Shown here: positions 46,545 to 59,500 of the stretch, piece after piece
How the letters are laid out: each line of letters begins with the position of its first letter
Numbering within the stretch: position 1 is the stretch's first letter
From: Escallonia rubra
Taxonomy: Eukaryota; Streptophyta; Magnoliopsida; Escalloniales; Escalloniaceae
Assembly (NCBI GenBank): GCA_033065855.1
Contig: JAVXUO010000939.1
Location: forward strand, 310,001-374,000
Direction of reading: 5' to 3'
Length of the DNA: 64,000 nucleotides
Translations under genes and position numbers: made by a program
Notes under the pieces: model-generated
Seen by the model: only the letters and a program-made list of their open reading frames with translations
What the model was told of the DNA's origin: nothing
Databases searched by the model: none

Positions 46545-49078
46545 AGCTCATAGGGGTGCAACTTAGGTGGGTTTGGTTGGGTTTGTACCCAACCCAAAAA
46601 ATCAATATGCTTTAAAAGCCCAACAAGTTTTAACCTGACAAAAGATTGAATAAATTGGATTGGGTTGGGTTGGGTGAACTTTTATGAATTTTATTGAGTT
46701 GATCAAAATAAAACAAATTTTTCTTTTTATTTAAACAAAAAGTGGAATGGTGGCCACAAGCAATGGCTGCCAACGGTGGTGATGGTGCTGGCCGCCAGTG
46801 GTGGCTGCCGGCGATGGCAGCTGCTGGAATCGGCGATACTTGCCCAAATAGCAAATGAATTTTCAAAACTCAACCCAAAATAGCCCACTATTATATGAGC
46901 TATGCCCATTCTAACTCATGTTATAATTAGGTCAATTGAGTTGGGTGAAAACTCAAATCTTTTTGGTGTTAGGTTGGTTAAACCTATAAAGTTCAACATA
47001 TAGTCCCACTTTATAGCTCATCATGAGTTTTAAGTTTTTTAGAGAAGTATTCAAGCCAAACTAAGTAATATTTTCGGTAGCCCGAACAAAATATTAAGTA
47101 TTTTAAATATGCATGGTCGAGATTGTACAATTGATTCTGAAGAGATGCGAATCTCGCAAGTGTTAAATCATTGAACTTTTTCGATTAAGAAGATCTTGTA
47201 TTTGTTAATGTATCCAATGTTAGAAATTCTTCAACTAAACATACTTTGATCTCTTTATGCTAAATCAAATAAATCAGGCCGTTGCCTACGTATTTACAAA
47301 GGGAATGGTATAAAGTTTGGCTTATTGAATCTTTGCTGCAAGGAAGCAATAAATCAGCACTTTTAAATGCCTAGAAATTTCAAGATTATCGTGAAACTTT
47401 TCTTTATGAATTTTTTTCTATGTTACTCCCTTCTATTTTGGTAGAAATGAAGTGTCCAAGAAACTAAGAGTCGTTCACTGTGGAACAGTGCACTCCTAAA
47501 GGGAGTAATATGAAGTATTAAATTATGATGTGTATACCACATAAAATCAGTAATATGAAATACTAACATATTAAATATATCCCACAATAAAGTATATTTA
47601 ATACAAATAATTTGTTATTTTTAAACAATCTCATGCTTATTAATTATAACAGAAAAAATATCTAGCTATGTTTATAATTATTTTATGTACGACATATGTA
47701 AATTCTATAAATTGTATCAATAAAGTTGTCTTTCTTTCTTTTTTGTAAGTTCATTAACTAATGGAAAAATGATAAGAAAATACAACAAGTAAAAGACGTG
47801 ATCTTAAAAAAGAACAAATAACAAAAGGCCTCGTTTTCAGGTTAAGGTCCCAAACTCAGAAAGTTACAAGAAAAATTAGGATATAAGCAACTGCAAAAAG
47901 CTCAACACACATTTCAAAGGGATATCACGACCTTTTTGAAATCTTGTATTAGGTTGTATACTTTGACGAAATCGTGTAGATAACCTTGTTTGTGAAAGGA
48001 CCGATGAACAAAAGTTTATGTGTAAATTTTATTAAAAATTAATTTTTTTAACTGTCTCTAGGTTATTAATCAGAAGAGAGTCGACGTAACTTAAAAATCA
48101 ATAACTAGAGGTAGGGGTGAAGAGCTACACCTCACCCTACCTGAAATGAGTAAAAATGCCAAAGGACAGGCTTAAAGTAGGTGTGCTACCATGTCTAAGC
48201 GTAATGATTTCAATGGAACAAACGTCAAAGACAAGAGTGAAAATTGATTTGAATGCTACAGGAAATTATCTTAACAAAATGGCTTTATGGTGCATTTACA
48301 ATTATTGTAAAGTTAAATCAAATAAAGGCTCGGGTTCTGCTACAAGAAAAACTATGACACACAGCTAAATATCCAATACTCATTCAGAGCTTTGCGAAAC
48401 CAAACTAGTTATATTTCTTAGGATTCATTGCATCTATCATCTCCATATTTGGGGTCAATTACACTTAGTACCTTAGATTTCTTAAATCATAATTTCTAAC
48501 TCCAAGGGACTGGCCTTTGACCAGATGCATGTTCAATTATTAAAGACAAAGGTCACCTTTGTCTATTAAACTGACATGGCATCCATGTCACCTCCAATCG
48601 ACACTGATTATAGACAGCACAAACCCTCCATGTCATGTCCCACCAAAAACCATGATGCATTCTCTACTTATACACACATTAGACTAATTCCCCAGTTCCC
48701 TAATTAGTTTCTTGAGGGTTGAACAGTTGACGATGGACAAAGTCATAGAGCCATACTTCATGAGAGATTTGCAAGCTCGATTACGATAAGTAATCTCTAA
48801 ATTCCAATATTCCTAATTACTTTCTTGTTGATTTGCATTTTTCATTTTAGGAGTATAGATAGTTTGATTTCGTTTGACTAATAGTGGTTATATTGTGATT
48901 AAGGTTTACTGTTCGCGTTACGGTTTCATGCATTTTGGGGCTTACTATTGACATATGGAGGTTTGTGCGTAGATGACATTCTTTACTCTTTTGCTTTTCA
49001 AATCTTCACATTATCAATTCTTTACTATTATAAATTGTACCGGGGGTCTGGGTGACAGTTTGATATTCCACTGGTTAC
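46545..49078. other. Repeat-derived spacer without genes
   Basis: 46556-46990 is rich in GGGTTGGGTTGGG and its complement at both ends, like old plant hAT MITEs, but intact ends are missing. 47000-48450 is AT-rich and featureless. At 48456 GGGGTCAATTACACTTAG looks like a Mutator-type end without a partner. The small Stowaway-like copy at 47426 is listed separately. Confidence 0.45.
47426..47505. mobile_element. Tiny Stowaway-like MITE (80 bp)
   Basis: TA-CTCCCTT ... AAGGGAG-TA: short inverted ends flanked by the TA dinucleotide duplication expected for Stowaway/mariner elements. The interior is non-coding. The terminal repeat is only about 8 bp, so chance cannot be excluded. Confidence 0.45.
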
Positions 49079-49083
49079 ATTAT

Positions 49084-50338
49084 TGTAATAACCTAATTTG
49101 AATTAGTGTAGAGTTAAATCGAATAAACCACTTCGTACACAAATAAAAATAATAATAGTTGAGGGGTGGTGGGTTAAACTTTCAAAGTTTGGGGTCATAA
49201 TAGAAATCAATAGGCATTTTGGACAAATCAATTTCTTTGGAGGGGCTGTTTTGTTATTAAATAATTAGTAAATTAGTATAAGCAAAAGGAAAGAAAAGGA
49301 TTTAAAAGAGTGTCATAAAAGAATAGAGTAGTGGGGGAGTTAGGGCAAGAAAATAGGGCTTGGTTGAGAGAAAGCAGAGAGATAGATAGAGTTGGAGATT
49401 GGAGACTAAAGCTTTCATCAAGGAGAGGAGACGAATATGCTGAAGGAAAAGACAAAGGGAAGCAAAAAGTGAAAAGGCCGATGGATGGACAATAGATGAT
49501 GTGCACATCTTCTTGATCAGAGAAATATATTCACCGGTGTAAGCACCCTTTACTTTATTGTACGCTAATAATATTTCGTCGGTGTTTATGTTTGCGATAT
49601 CTTATGCCTCTGGACTCTGTAGACTGCCCTTAAATGGTCTTGACTCTTGACTCTGATACACATTAGTGTTGGCACTGCTTTGGGGCTCTGGAAATGACTC
49701 TGAAATTGCAAAAGAAATGTTATTGTTCATTTATGCTTGTACTCTCCAGTTACGCATGTGAACATTTAGATTTTTAGGAATGACATCTTGGAAGCTACCT
49801 TTTCATTTGTACATTATATGGTTCGTATCCTTGGTTCGTTGACAAAACGTTTGAATTAACATTTATCTTTTATGACCGCATTAGCCTGAAAGGAAGAAAG
49901 GTATTTTCTGGGATTTAGGCTCATGTTTGTTGTTTGTGTCTCAGATGATTGTCCAGCAGACGTCGAGGAATAAAATTTGTTGCAGTCGTTCAGGGCTCGT
50001 TAAGCTTTGTTTGGAAATTAGAGTCTTAAACTCTGTCTCCTTAGATATCTTATATTCTTATTCAAGACTGATGTCTTCTGAATTGTATAATGATTGATGG
50101 GATATCTTATATTCTTATTCAAGACTCTGTCTCCTTAAATGTGTTTGACAAAAATAGTTGAGAATTTTCTACTGTTAAATTTTGTCTGCTAGTGTTTTGT
50201 GATATGAGGTACTCTTTGTACTAGTTTGTTGTATAGGAATCAATAGCTATGAGACCTAGCAGGTTGTATGAAGCTCGGCTTCATGAACTTGCAGTCATTG
50301 TCATATCCGCTATTCGTGTTTCGGGTCGGGGTGTGACA
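49084..50338 (+). mobile_element. Solo LTR (Ty3/gypsy-like), 1255 bp
   Basis: Begins TGTAATAACC and ends GGGTCGGGGTGTGACA (TG...CA). A perfect 5-bp target duplication ATTAT lies on each side (49079-49083 and 50339-50343). The end sequence is characteristic of plant Ty3/gypsy LTRs. No internal domain adjoins, so unequal recombination has left a solo LTR. An internal near-duplicate (GATATCTTATATTCTTATTC at about 50045 and 50100) is present. Confidence 0.85.
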
Positions 50339-50343
50339 ATTAT

Positions 50344-51699
50344 TCTTAACTTTATACATGCCTCTGCAACTTTAGGACCACTATGTTAGTAGACTTCAAT
50401 TTTAGCTTACTTGTAAAGTGAATGTATAAATAAGTCTAGTGTTTTGTTGAAAATAACTCTATTATGTACAACGTAGATCCTATAATACCATACCTCACTC
50501 TAAAAATGCATAGTGGTGGAGGAATGCATAGTTTTTGGAAGAAGATCTGTGTGGGTGGTAGATTGACTTATAGTGATAATGTAGATTCAGAAACAAAGAG
50601 TTTTCTACAAATGATAGTTAGAGACTTAAGATGTTGATTGCAGGGTCTAGATTTGAAAGTTATAATTATAAACCACGATCGAATCTATGGAAGAACGGTA
50701 GTAAAGTAAGCTTCCGTTAGATCGAATAGAGCGAGAAAGACCTAGTAAGACGCGCCCGATCCCATAATGAGGCCTTTTCGGAATGTCATGAATCAAGCTG
50801 CCTTCTCTGAGACAAGACAATGCATGCTCTTCAATGAACATATAATTACAACATACGATGCTTAGGAAGATGGGATATGGTGAATGTTTACGGTTTGTGT
50901 ACTTGACCCCTAGGTATAGTCTTGATTATGACCTAGTGTGTGTGTATATATATAGTGCATGTGTGTGTGTGCGTATATGTTATGTGCCAGTGGCTTCCTA
51001 GGATGGTAGTTGATCGAGATTTATGTCTTTCATCTTAGCTCTTTTCAAGCCTTGCCAGGAGCGAGAGGTGAGTTTGTAGGTGGGATACTAAAGCAAATAT
51101 TGAGGATATATAAGTAGTCTTGATTACATGGATGATGATTCTATTAATGGCAGCATGAAAAATAACATGAGACAATAGATCATGGTAGTATAGAAGGATA
51201 ACATGAGGTTTCTAATGATGCTACTGTCAGGAAAAAAACACATGAGACTACTGGTCATGGTAGTGTACAAGACAACATGATCAATCTAGATGTTAAGAGG
51301 ATTCTGACGGTGATTTGAGGATATTAACTACAACATGGATGAAAATGAGCAGAGTGATGTCGATGTGTTATTTGAGGCAAATATAGAAGAAGATACTGTA
51401 AAAACTATAGAAGATGAACTAAGACATGCTGATGACCTTGACAGTGGCGATGATGATGATGTTAGGAGTTTACAAGGGTCAGATGCTATTGATGACAACA
51501 GTTTGAAGGCTGACTTCGATTCCAGCTTTCAATACAAGATCCATTCATATATCTATATTTTTTTAGTGTTAAAGTTTGCACCACATTCTTTGACACGAAA
51601 ATAGCATTAAACTTTGCATGACCAACTTTCAAAGAATGATGGAAAGGAAATTTTTTATGAATCTACCCATCAAAGGCTTGTTGGATCATTGATGTATAT
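50344..51699. other. Spacer between solo LTR and CACTA remnant
   Basis: No supported gene. 50640-50840 is a block of different composition with an open minus frame of 64 codons (GLSRSIRSNGSLLYYRSSID) whose origin I cannot tell. 50937-50980 has TG/TA microsatellite runs. The 51335-51604 plus frame is acidic (Asp/Glu-rich) and may be an N-terminal or linker relic of the CACTA element. Confidence 0.4.
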
Positions 51700-53280
51700 C
51701 AACAATCCAACAAGTCAAATATCTCCTTATACATAAAGATGGCAAGAATTTAGGTCTTAAGAGTCATTATTGCCATATCCTAATGCAACAACTTCTTCTG
51801 ATAGCAATAAGAAGAGTATTGCTAAAGGATGTATGTTGTGCTGTAGTTGACATATGTCGATTCTTCTAAGACTTTGTTCTAAAAATTACCAAGCAGGAGA
51901 CTTTCAACGACTAATTAGGAAAATAATGTTGACACTTTGTCTTCTTGATATGATACTTCCTCAGGCTTTCCTTGATATAATGGTCCATTTGCCAATTCAT
52001 CTTATCGAGGAGGCAATGATTGTTGGACCTCGACAGTATCTCCCAAATGTTTTCATTTGAAAGGTTAAAAGCTTTTCATTATTTTTTTTGTTTGATAGTA
52101 AATAACAATTAGAGGTTATTGTAATATAAATTACACGGCTAATTGTACATGTTTAAGCTAAAAGGCTAAAATTGATGTAAGAGTCATCCAAAAGGGTTGT
52201 TAGCGGAAGAATGTTTAAGATTTTGCTCAATGTAATTAGAAGATGCTCATCCAACGTGGACGCGAAGGGTTGACTATGGATATGTAAAAGAAGTGACTGA
52301 AAATTTGCCCATTTTTTTTTTGGCAAAAAGGTAGATTTCTAGGTACCCATTCTATGACTGATCTAGATATGAAGGATATAGAGATGGCACATCGCAAATT
52401 TTCGTTCAACTGTGATGACTAAAAGACCATCGAACGTAAGTAGTTTTCTCAAAGCATTGCTAAGTAAATTTTTTTTGGTTTAGTGTATAGATGATACATT
52501 AATGTACGATGTCAATTGCAGCCTTTGTCAAAGTGTGTGCACAATGATGTCAGGAATACGTACAAAACCTGTTACTGATAACTCCTTGAGTAGGCCACAA
52601 AGTGGTATAGTGGTTATATAAGTTTTTTGTGCATTCATAAGTAACTGATGATTAGGTTTTCTGAATTTGCAATATCATATTTATTTATCATTTGTTATGT
52701 AATTGCATAGGTAAAAAAATTGGGGGTTGTGGTTTCAAAGCAAATAACAGTCCTTGGACATGCTCCAAATGATATTGTGAAGAGGGAAATGACTATCCTT
52801 GTCAATTGGAAGAGGTTCACTTATAAAGATAAAGTATTTATGTTGGCCTCTGAAGTGGATCAATTATTCTTCTTCGATCATCTAAGGGGCAATGGTTGAC
52901 GTGTGGTAACTCAAACAAGGCCAAGAGATTTTTATGAAGATGCTGAGGAGGAAGGCAATGATTATGAAGAGTTTTCAGCTCCAAGTGAGTCACAAGAGCC
53001 ACATGTTGGGCAAGATGTAGAAAATATTATAGATGACATCAATTGGGCAAGACATAACGTTGAAGCAGAATAAACGATGTATCTCCAACAAAAGGTCAAA
53101 AACTACATAGCCGATGGATCAAGTTATAGATAGTGGAACTAAAAGGCATAGACTTGAGGTTGCTACAGAAAGTGGTGGGCTAAAGAGAGAAAATTAGACC
53201 TTTATAGATGACGAAAGGAAGAGAAAGATGATGAGGGGAGGAAGAGGAAGCCAAAGAGGAAGAGGAAGGGAAAGAAAGAG
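51700..53280 (+). pseudogene. CACTA (En/Spm) transposase remnant, DUF4218 and DUF4216 parts
   Basis: Plus-strand fragments in the order of TNP2-type transposases: GLKSHYCHILMQQLLLIAIR (51750-51810) and LTLCLLDMILPQAFLDIMVH then LPIHLIEEAMIVGPRQYLPN (51930-52050) belong to DUF4218. MTDLDMKDIEMAHRKFSFNC (about 52355-52415) is the following linker. VNWKRFTYKDKVFMLASEVD, QLFFFDHLRGNG-stop-RVVT and QTRPRDFYEDAEE (52800-52950) belong to DUF4216. Frameshifts and stops are many. The catalytic DDE part is not found upstream and the CACTA termini were not located, so this is a partial, dead copy. Confidence 0.75.
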
Positions 53281-54597
53281 GGTGACTTTATGAGTAGTTA
53301 TTGATTTTTTTCATGCTTACAATGTATTCAACAATAAAATTGTTAAAATGAATCACGTCTTTGTTTGTTCGTACATGCTTGCTTTATAGTGGATGCATGG
53401 AAGGTTAACATTTTCTTCAATGCTTATATCTCCATATACAAGTAGATTTATTATTTATAATACATTATTCATAAAATTTATTGTGTGTTTTTTACAGTGT
53501 ATTCATTGCTAATATATGGTGCCCTCGGGCCCTAAGGGGGCGTAGCGCACAAGTGCCATCATGAGATTCTCCCGATGTTGAGTCCAGTAAATAACCTAAC
53601 GTCGAGATGCATACTGAAGTCAACATCGTAATGAATGTAATACTAACTTTGTGGACAAGGAGCTCGATGATGTGATGATTTGTGATCTTAAGGGGTCACA
53701 AATACACCCACAAACATCCGATCCACACTTGATTAGTGCTTTTATCCTCTAGTTTTATTGCATTTGAAGTTCAATTATCTGAAGAAGAGAACAATGATTA
53801 TGAAGAGTTATCAGCCCCAAGTGAGTCACAAGAGACACTGTTAAGCAAGATGCAAAAAATATTGTAGATGACATCAATTAGGCTAGACATGATGTTGAAG
53901 CAGAAGAGTCAATGAATGTCCAACAAAAAGGTCGAAAACTACATAGCCGAACAAGCAAGTTATAAATAGAGGAACTAAAAGGCATAGACTTGAGGCTGCT
54001 ATAGAAAATAGGGCTAAAGAGCGAAGACTTTAGACCTTTATAGATGATGAAGATGAGGATGAGGATGAGGATGAGGAGTGAGAAGAAGAGGAAAATGGTG
54101 ACTTTGTGAGTAGTGATTTAATTTTTTTTCTTTTCATGCGTTCAATGTATTCAACAATTATTTGTTAAAATAAATCATGCCTTTGTTTGTTCTTATATGT
54201 TTATTTTTTTAAGATGGATGCATGGAAAATCAACGTTCTCTTTCAATGCTTATATCTCCAGATAAACATAGATTTATTCTTTATAATACAATTATCATAA
54301 AATGTATTACATATTTTGTACATAGTATTAATTGCTAATACATGGCGTCCTTGAGCCCTAGGGGGTCGCAGCGAATAAATGCCATCATGAGATTCTCCCA
54401 ATGTTGAGACCAATGAGCAGCCTAAAGTTGAGATGCATACTAATGCCAATGTCACAATGAATATGATGCCAACTTCGTGGACAAAGAGCTCGATTTTGAG
54501 ATGACCTGTGATCTCAAGGGGTCAAAAATCCACCCAACATCCATGCTTGGTTAGTGTTTTTATCCACTAGTTCAACTGCATTTGAAGTTCAATCATT
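52943..54597. repeat. Tandem duplication of about 836 bp at the CACTA 3' side
   Basis: Copy 1 (52943-53777) and copy 2 (53779-54597) share the whole order: NDYEEFSAPSESQE-coding start, the GGAACTAAAAGGCATAGACT segment, TATTCAACAA, the GGTGCCCTCGGGCCCTAAGG block, GCCATCATGAGATTCTCCC and the end GCATTTGAAGTTCAAT. Copy 2 has an expanded GATGAG repeat (about 54044-54078). Divergence of several percent indicates an old event. Confidence 0.88.
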
Positions 54598-54666
54598 TTT
54601 TAATAGCCAATATCGCAAGGAATACATAGTTTGTTTTGTTTGAATACATGTTTTTATAAGTTTTAT

Positions 54667-56596
54667 TGTAACATCCCGGAATTTTTCGGAACGTTAAACA
54701 ATCGATCGATCACAATAATGGCACAAGCTGTCAGAGCAACTAACCATCAATTAAATCATAGTTCTAATAAACCACCATAAATGGAACACCAAAACTAAGT
54801 TCCAAATTTTTTTAAAATAATAATGTCAACCCACGCAGGGGTTCTAGTGATCAACACTAACTTAACTTAATTTAATATCACTCGATCTGCCCTATTCCAT
54901 GCTGGCAACTTCAACCTAATGCTATAACCTACGGAAAGGAAGTCAAAGGAGAATGAGCTTTTGAGAGCCCAGTAAGATCGATCAAAGATTTAAAACAACA
55001 AAAACGATTCGGACGAGTTTTCATATATAGTCAAACAAAACTTTTTAAGAGTATTTTCAATAAAACACAGCATTTCAATATAGATGAACGATTCAAACGG
55101 TTTTACATTCAAGTCAAACAATATCTTTTCGAAACACTTTTAAATGAAATCTCATTTGTTTAGATATAAACACATGGACGAGTATTAACTCAATCCTTCA
55201 ATTAACAGTTATTCAAAACACTTTATGTATAATAAAACATGAATAGAAAACGTTGAACATGAGCAGTACACTTTAGCAAAGCCACCCCAGCAGTGCTCGA
55301 TACACTTTATATATGTATATGTACACTGACTAGTTCATTTAGCTACTAGTTTAACCCAACCAACAGACCATCCTTATAACTCCAACAATACAGACCATCC
55401 TTATAACTCCTAAATTACTAACTCATGTCAACATTTAGAAGGAGTGAGTACAATTGAAAATGCTTTACGATAAGCAATCAATAAACATATCAAATGAACA
55501 ATGAATTCCAAGATGAGATGAAACAGAATTTCAAACGATCGCTATAAGGCTCAATTCAGGGTTTCATGGGCAATTTAAAAACATATTTATGTCAATCATA
55601 AAAATCAACATTCGATCTAGTTTATAAAACTGTTATTATAAGCATTTGAAATAAGAATAATGAAATAGAGTTCAGATAGAATTCCTTACCTCGGTCCAAG
55701 CTAAGCGATGCTACCAAACCTCGATCAATAATTTTTTAATGAACATATATTGACAATTTATTTGTTAGAATATAATCTATGCTACTATACTAATAACCTA
55801 ATATCAGCTACCCATCGCGTGCTTACTCCTAACTCCGAAATCGTTCAACTCAAAGCGCGTCTTGTACGCGTCCAACCTAACCGAGAACTCTGTACGCTCT
55901 TTAATACGTAACGATATCTCAAAATTCATAATAAATTACAATAAAACACGTTTAGTGCTTAAAACATTATAAAAAGTCAAAATATGAATTTCCTGATTTT
56001 TTGAATATTTTTGAATTAAAATAGTTTCTTTAAATGAAATAAAAACTCATAAATTGCCAAAATTTCTTCTAGCTGAAGATAAATTCCCATAATTTTTGTA
56101 ACAGATTAAAAAAAATGTATAAAAATTAAAGAAATTTGAATCAGAAATTAAAAGGCATTAAAATTATTTTTAAATTATTCAATTTGCTAAAACCAATGCG
56201 CTATGGAAACTATAGCAAATCAACTCTAAAATTTACGAAACTGAAACTGAGTTGTCTTTGTGATACAAAAACATTACTGAAATTTTTCCAAAACATTTTC
56301 ATGGGTTTAAAGGCTCTAAAAGAATTTTACAAATCTAAAATTACAGAAAATACTAAAAATACATGTGATTTCAGAAAATTACAAATGTTTTCCAGAAATT
56401 CTAACTTAGTCTAAAGTATCGTACTTTAAAATTTTATGCATTAGCGATCAATGTACGGCACCCCATGCATGTAGCGTACCCAACGCTAATCCGATAACCA
56501 CAAAACACACTGACCTATACACATTCCTATGCACGCAGCTCACACCCACTCATATACACATCACTCACTCACTCACTGCCTCACTCTCACGACACA
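54667..56596 (+). mobile_element. LTR-like sequence beginning TGTAACATCCCGG
   Basis: TGTAACATCCCGGAATTTTT at 54667 resembles the start of plant gypsy-type LTRs. AT-rich sequence follows, grading into a CA-rich stretch (56500-56596) which continues after each hAT insertion (60436-61264 and 63158-63505). A TATA-like TTTATATATATACAC lies at about 60519. The other end and target duplication were not found, so LTR status is tentative. Confidence 0.4.
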
Positions 56597-59500
56597 CAGT
56601 GGCGGAACCAGGATTTCATCCTAGGGGGGCTAAAAATATATCGAAGGAGAAAAATATTTTTATAAGTAAAATAGCACACAAAAACAAAGTGCACTTTTCG
56701 ATAATACACAAAACATACTAAAAAACATCTAAAAGGTCTTATTAAGTTTCATGAGAGCCACTAAGGACTCTTTACAACACAAAAGAAGAGAATCCAAAAT
56801 ACACAATTCAGTGTTTACAAACGAAAGCACTAAATAACTACTCGATGAGGCGCCGAAAATTGGTAGCGTTTGATAATAGCCTCATTTGTAATAGTTTTGA
56901 AGACATTTTTCTCGATATAACAAACCAAGCTATCATTCATCCATTCGTCTCCCATGCGATTCCGAATTCGAGTCTTCATTATCTTCATTGCAGAGAAAGC
57001 TTTTTCTACAGTACCAGTTACAACAGGTAAAAGTAAGACCAATCTCAAAAGCAAGAATACCAAAGGATATATCACATCCTTTTTCAACTCAACTAACTTT
57101 ATAACAAGTTCACCAATTCCCCTGACTTCATAAAGTTCTTCACATGAGCGCACATCCATAATATAAGTCTCGAGCTGACTTTGAAGTATTGTAAGCTCTA
57201 TCGGCGAAAAGTCATATGGATAAAATTGTGCAAGACGTATCAACTTCTGCTTATTAAAAGCAGAAAAATCATCACTTGGATCGAGACATGCCATACATAT
57301 AAGCAACTCCGTGGTTACCTCACTGAAACGATTATTCAACACACTGAAATGATTATCCAACTCACTGATTTACAAATCAACAACCGTTAAAAAAATATCA
57401 ACACGATAATGGTAAAAATTTGTACCTTCCTCAGCATTACGTCTTTGCCTCCCTGGGGCTACAAACCTCGCACTCATGTCCAATACGTCAATATCGTGTT
57501 TTACACAAAATTGTGAGACCTCTTCCAGCAAGTCTTCCAACCCTTGATCTCTAAAGTCCTGCAATCGTTGCTTTGTTATACTTACCAACTTCATTGCATT
57601 CATAATGTTTTGATATTTCTTTTGTAATGCTTGTGAAAGTTCATTCGTCATGCCCAAAATATTTATCATCAAATGCATGTTGAAGACAAAATCATAAGTT
57701 GGCACCGAGTTCAAAAGACCCAATGCTTCACCTCTCTGTTCATAATCTGTAGCATCCTCAATAACCTTATTAAGCACACATATCACTGAAGCAAACATAT
57801 GACTCAAATTCAATAGTGCACCGTAATGTGATCCCCAACGGGTCTCTCCTGCTCTTTTGATGCTAGTTTCTTGATTTAAACCTCGACCACTGACGATATC
57901 ACCACTCTTAAGGTCACGAGCAAGTCTAATGGCTTCACTTTCTCGAATATCATCTCTTCGCTTGCATGAAACTCCCACACTGTTGACTACCTTAGCAACC
58001 AAATTAAAGAGCAATGCAATCTGAGTATGTTTTTTTGCAACGGCTACAAGAGTTAGCTAAAGTTGATGAGCAAAGCAATGAATATAATAAGCACTTTCAT
58101 TCTCCCTCTGAATTAAAGTTTTAAAACCATTGAATTTACCTTGCATATTACTTGCTCCACCATAGCCTTGTCCACGAATTCTTGAAATGCTCAATTCATG
58201 CATTGCAAATAAACTGTCAATCGCATCTTTCAATGATAAGGCAACGGTATTAGCAACATGGACAAGAAAACGTTCAATCACACGTCCTCTTTTGTCCACA
58301 TATCTCAAGACAACCCCCATTTGTTCTTTGACTGAAATATCACGACACTCGTCAACTAAGATAGAAAATAATTCAGTTTTCATGTCCCCAACAATTGCAT
58401 CTCTTATTTCTCCGGCAATGGCACTAACAATTTCTTTATGAACTTTTGGTGATGTCAATTTGAGATTCTGAGGAGCATTCGACAACACGACTTTTTTCAC
58501 ATTTTCATTGTAATCAACAATAAATTCTAACAGTTCTAGAAAATTTCCCTGATTTTCAGATTCATCAGATTCATCGTCCCCACGGAAAGACAAGCCTTGA
58601 CGTAAGAGAAACCGAATAACATCAATTGATGCAGTCAAGCGAATACGGTATTGAACCCTACTTTCATCTGTTTGCTTGGACAAAACTACTTCAATACTCT
58701 GCTGAGGGTTATCAAAGGCTTGACACTTAGTTAAAGCAAGGTTGTGTACACTACCAACTTCTCCAACATGTTTTTGGAATTTCTCCTTCTTTCTCCAATC
58801 GTTAAAACCATGCCTAACAAAAGTACCACCACCCCCTTGCTCCCCATGAGCACTTCCGAACAAGTAGCAACACAAACAATATGCTTCATCTTTTGCTACA
58901 CTATACTCCAACCAACTCGAATAAATGTCAAACCAAGAAGAAACAAATCGACGAGATTGAGTTCCAAATTGTGTAAATGAAAATTTGTGGTGACGAGGTT
59001 GGCAAGGACCTTTCGACCAATACGCTCGTCGAACTTTATCTCGAACATAAGGACCATAATCCAAAATATTCGGACGCAACCCAGGATCCGCAATAAGCTC
59101 GTCAGAATTAAACTCATCGCTAACTCTGCTTGAATGTCCAGAATGAATATCACGATACACAATGGGAGCCTTGTCCGTTACTGTTGGAATCAGAGATTGT
59201 TGAATAGTATCTTGATTTCTACACTCATTCTTATTAGACTGTAATAACTTTTCCACCTTTGGTTTCTTTTGATAGAACCTTTCCATTCTAAAAAAATATA
59301 TTTTATTTTAAGTATAAATCCATCAATTATCAATCAAATAACCTAGTTAATTACAAATATTTTATTCTTTTACTTTTCCAGCCATGTTTTATTATCGCGT
59401 TAACCTAATTAACTTAATTTCAACCCACCATTCAACTAAATCACATATCCGACATCTCAATCCAATTGGGTCTCATCCTCCATCAACCATCTCAATTCTC

